From positions 1 through 6,331 of the forward strand of contig CADBRS010000027.1 of the NCBI GenBank assembly GCA_902797125.1: 6,331 nt of DNA. The letters run 5' to 3'. Under the pieces are notes generated by a model that saw only the letters and a list, made by a program, of their open reading frames with translations, did not search any database and was not told the DNA's origin. Of this stretch, positions 5,953-6,331 are shown in pieces. The position numbers and the translations under genes are program-made. The number at the start of each line of letters is the position of its first letter. The first letter of the stretch is position 1. Origin of the DNA: an uncultured Ruminococcus sp. (GTDB lineage: Bacteria > Bacillota > Clostridia > Oscillospirales > CAG-272).

Positions 5953-6331
5953 TCACAACTCGAAGCGATAAGAGAGCATGGACAGCATAACGGAAGACGC
6001 CGTTTCGGTCCGGAAAATACGCGGTCCTATGTTCACGATCCGGGCGCCGGCGCTTCGGATCGCTTGAATCTCAGCGGGATCGAATCCGCCTTCGCTGCCG
6101 ATCACAACTGCGATACTATTGGCACTATTTGTCTTATTTAATACATTTTTTGCGTTCTCGACGGTATTTCCTTCGTAGCAGCAAAGGATCAGATCATATG
6201 CCTGACTGCTCATATCCTGTACCGCTGCATCGAATTTCAAGGGCTCCAGGACATCCGGGATCAGAGACCGGCCGCACTGTTTGGCCGCTTCCAAAGAGAT
6301 CTTTTGCCAGCGGGACGCCTTCTTTTCGAAA
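5953..6331 (-). CDS. rsmE: 16S rRNA (uracil-1498-N3)-methyltransferase RsmE (5' end missing)
   Basis: SPOUT-class methyltransferase that uses S-adenosylmethionine to methylate N3 of U1498 in the decoding region of 16S rRNA. The frame is open from the right edge to TGA at 5953-5955. About 125 residues are visible, roughly the C-terminal half of a family usually near 240-250 residues; the N-terminal PUA-like RNA-binding domain is off the window. Family segments are clear: KKASRWQKISLEAAKQCGRS near the edge, then VVIGSEGGFDPAEI and NIGPRIFRTETASSVMLSML, which form the knotted cofactor-binding site, and the end YRFEL. A TTG at 6292-6294 (the L of SLEAAKQ) is internal, because the similarity continues upstream to the edge. 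In many Firmicutes rsmE follows prmA, but the upstream gene cannot be seen here. Confidence 0.95.
   Translation of the reverse strand, partial: FEKKASRWQKISLEAAKQCGRSLIPDVLEPLKFDAAVQDMSSQAYDLILCCYEGNTVENAKNVLNKTNSANSIAVVIGSEGGFDPAEIQAIRSAGARIVNIGPRIFRTETASSVMLSMLSYRFEL

Noticed and set aside
5802..5990. Small hydrophobic plus-strand peptide (62 codons)
   Set aside because: It has no Shine-Dalgarno, runs through a terminator hairpin and ends antisense to rsmE. Its hydrophobicity comes from the T-rich hairpin.

Overview
The window looks like chromosomal DNA from a low-to-mid GC Gram-positive bacterium of the Clostridia type, with roughly half G+C. The main clues are a UVR-containing ClpC, a membrane-anchored S41 carboxy-terminal processing protease, a PucR/CdaR-type regulator, a clear sigma-A-like promoter and several classical U-tract terminators. 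I see no mobile element, tRNA, rRNA, CRISPR array or phage gene. The gene set is housekeeping and stress-related, and no new multi-gene system is evident.

Layout. Bases 2-1549 (+) hold the 3' two thirds of clpC, cut by the left edge. It converges on a three-gene minus-strand cluster, and a bidirectional hairpin terminator (1593-1641) separates the two. Read in the direction of transcription, the cluster is an S41 protease (4508-2883), greA (2856-2356) and an unrecognised single-pass membrane protein (2352-1642). The gaps are 26 and 3 bases, so this is probably one operon. Upstream lies a PucR-family regulator (5651-4563, minus) with its own promoter. A compact hairpin (4533-4557) between regulator and protease is either the regulator's terminator or part of the protease control region. 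The right edge cuts rsmE (5953 to beyond 6331, minus).

The 301-base gap between rsmE and the regulator (5652-5952) is the least explained part. It contains the rsmE terminator, a second hairpin terminator, a nested inverted-repeat structure, a possible plus-strand -10 box, and an 11-bp perfect inverted repeat over the regulator's promoter. This suggests local control of the regulator and perhaps a small structured RNA. Both are inferences from pattern only.

Functional links. ClpC (protein unfolding for ClpP), the S41 protease (processing outside the membrane), GreA (rescue of stalled RNA polymerase) and RsmE (16S rRNA methylation) all serve protein quality control or gene expression. The regulator has no metabolic neighbour inside the window, so its effector and targets cannot be read from context.
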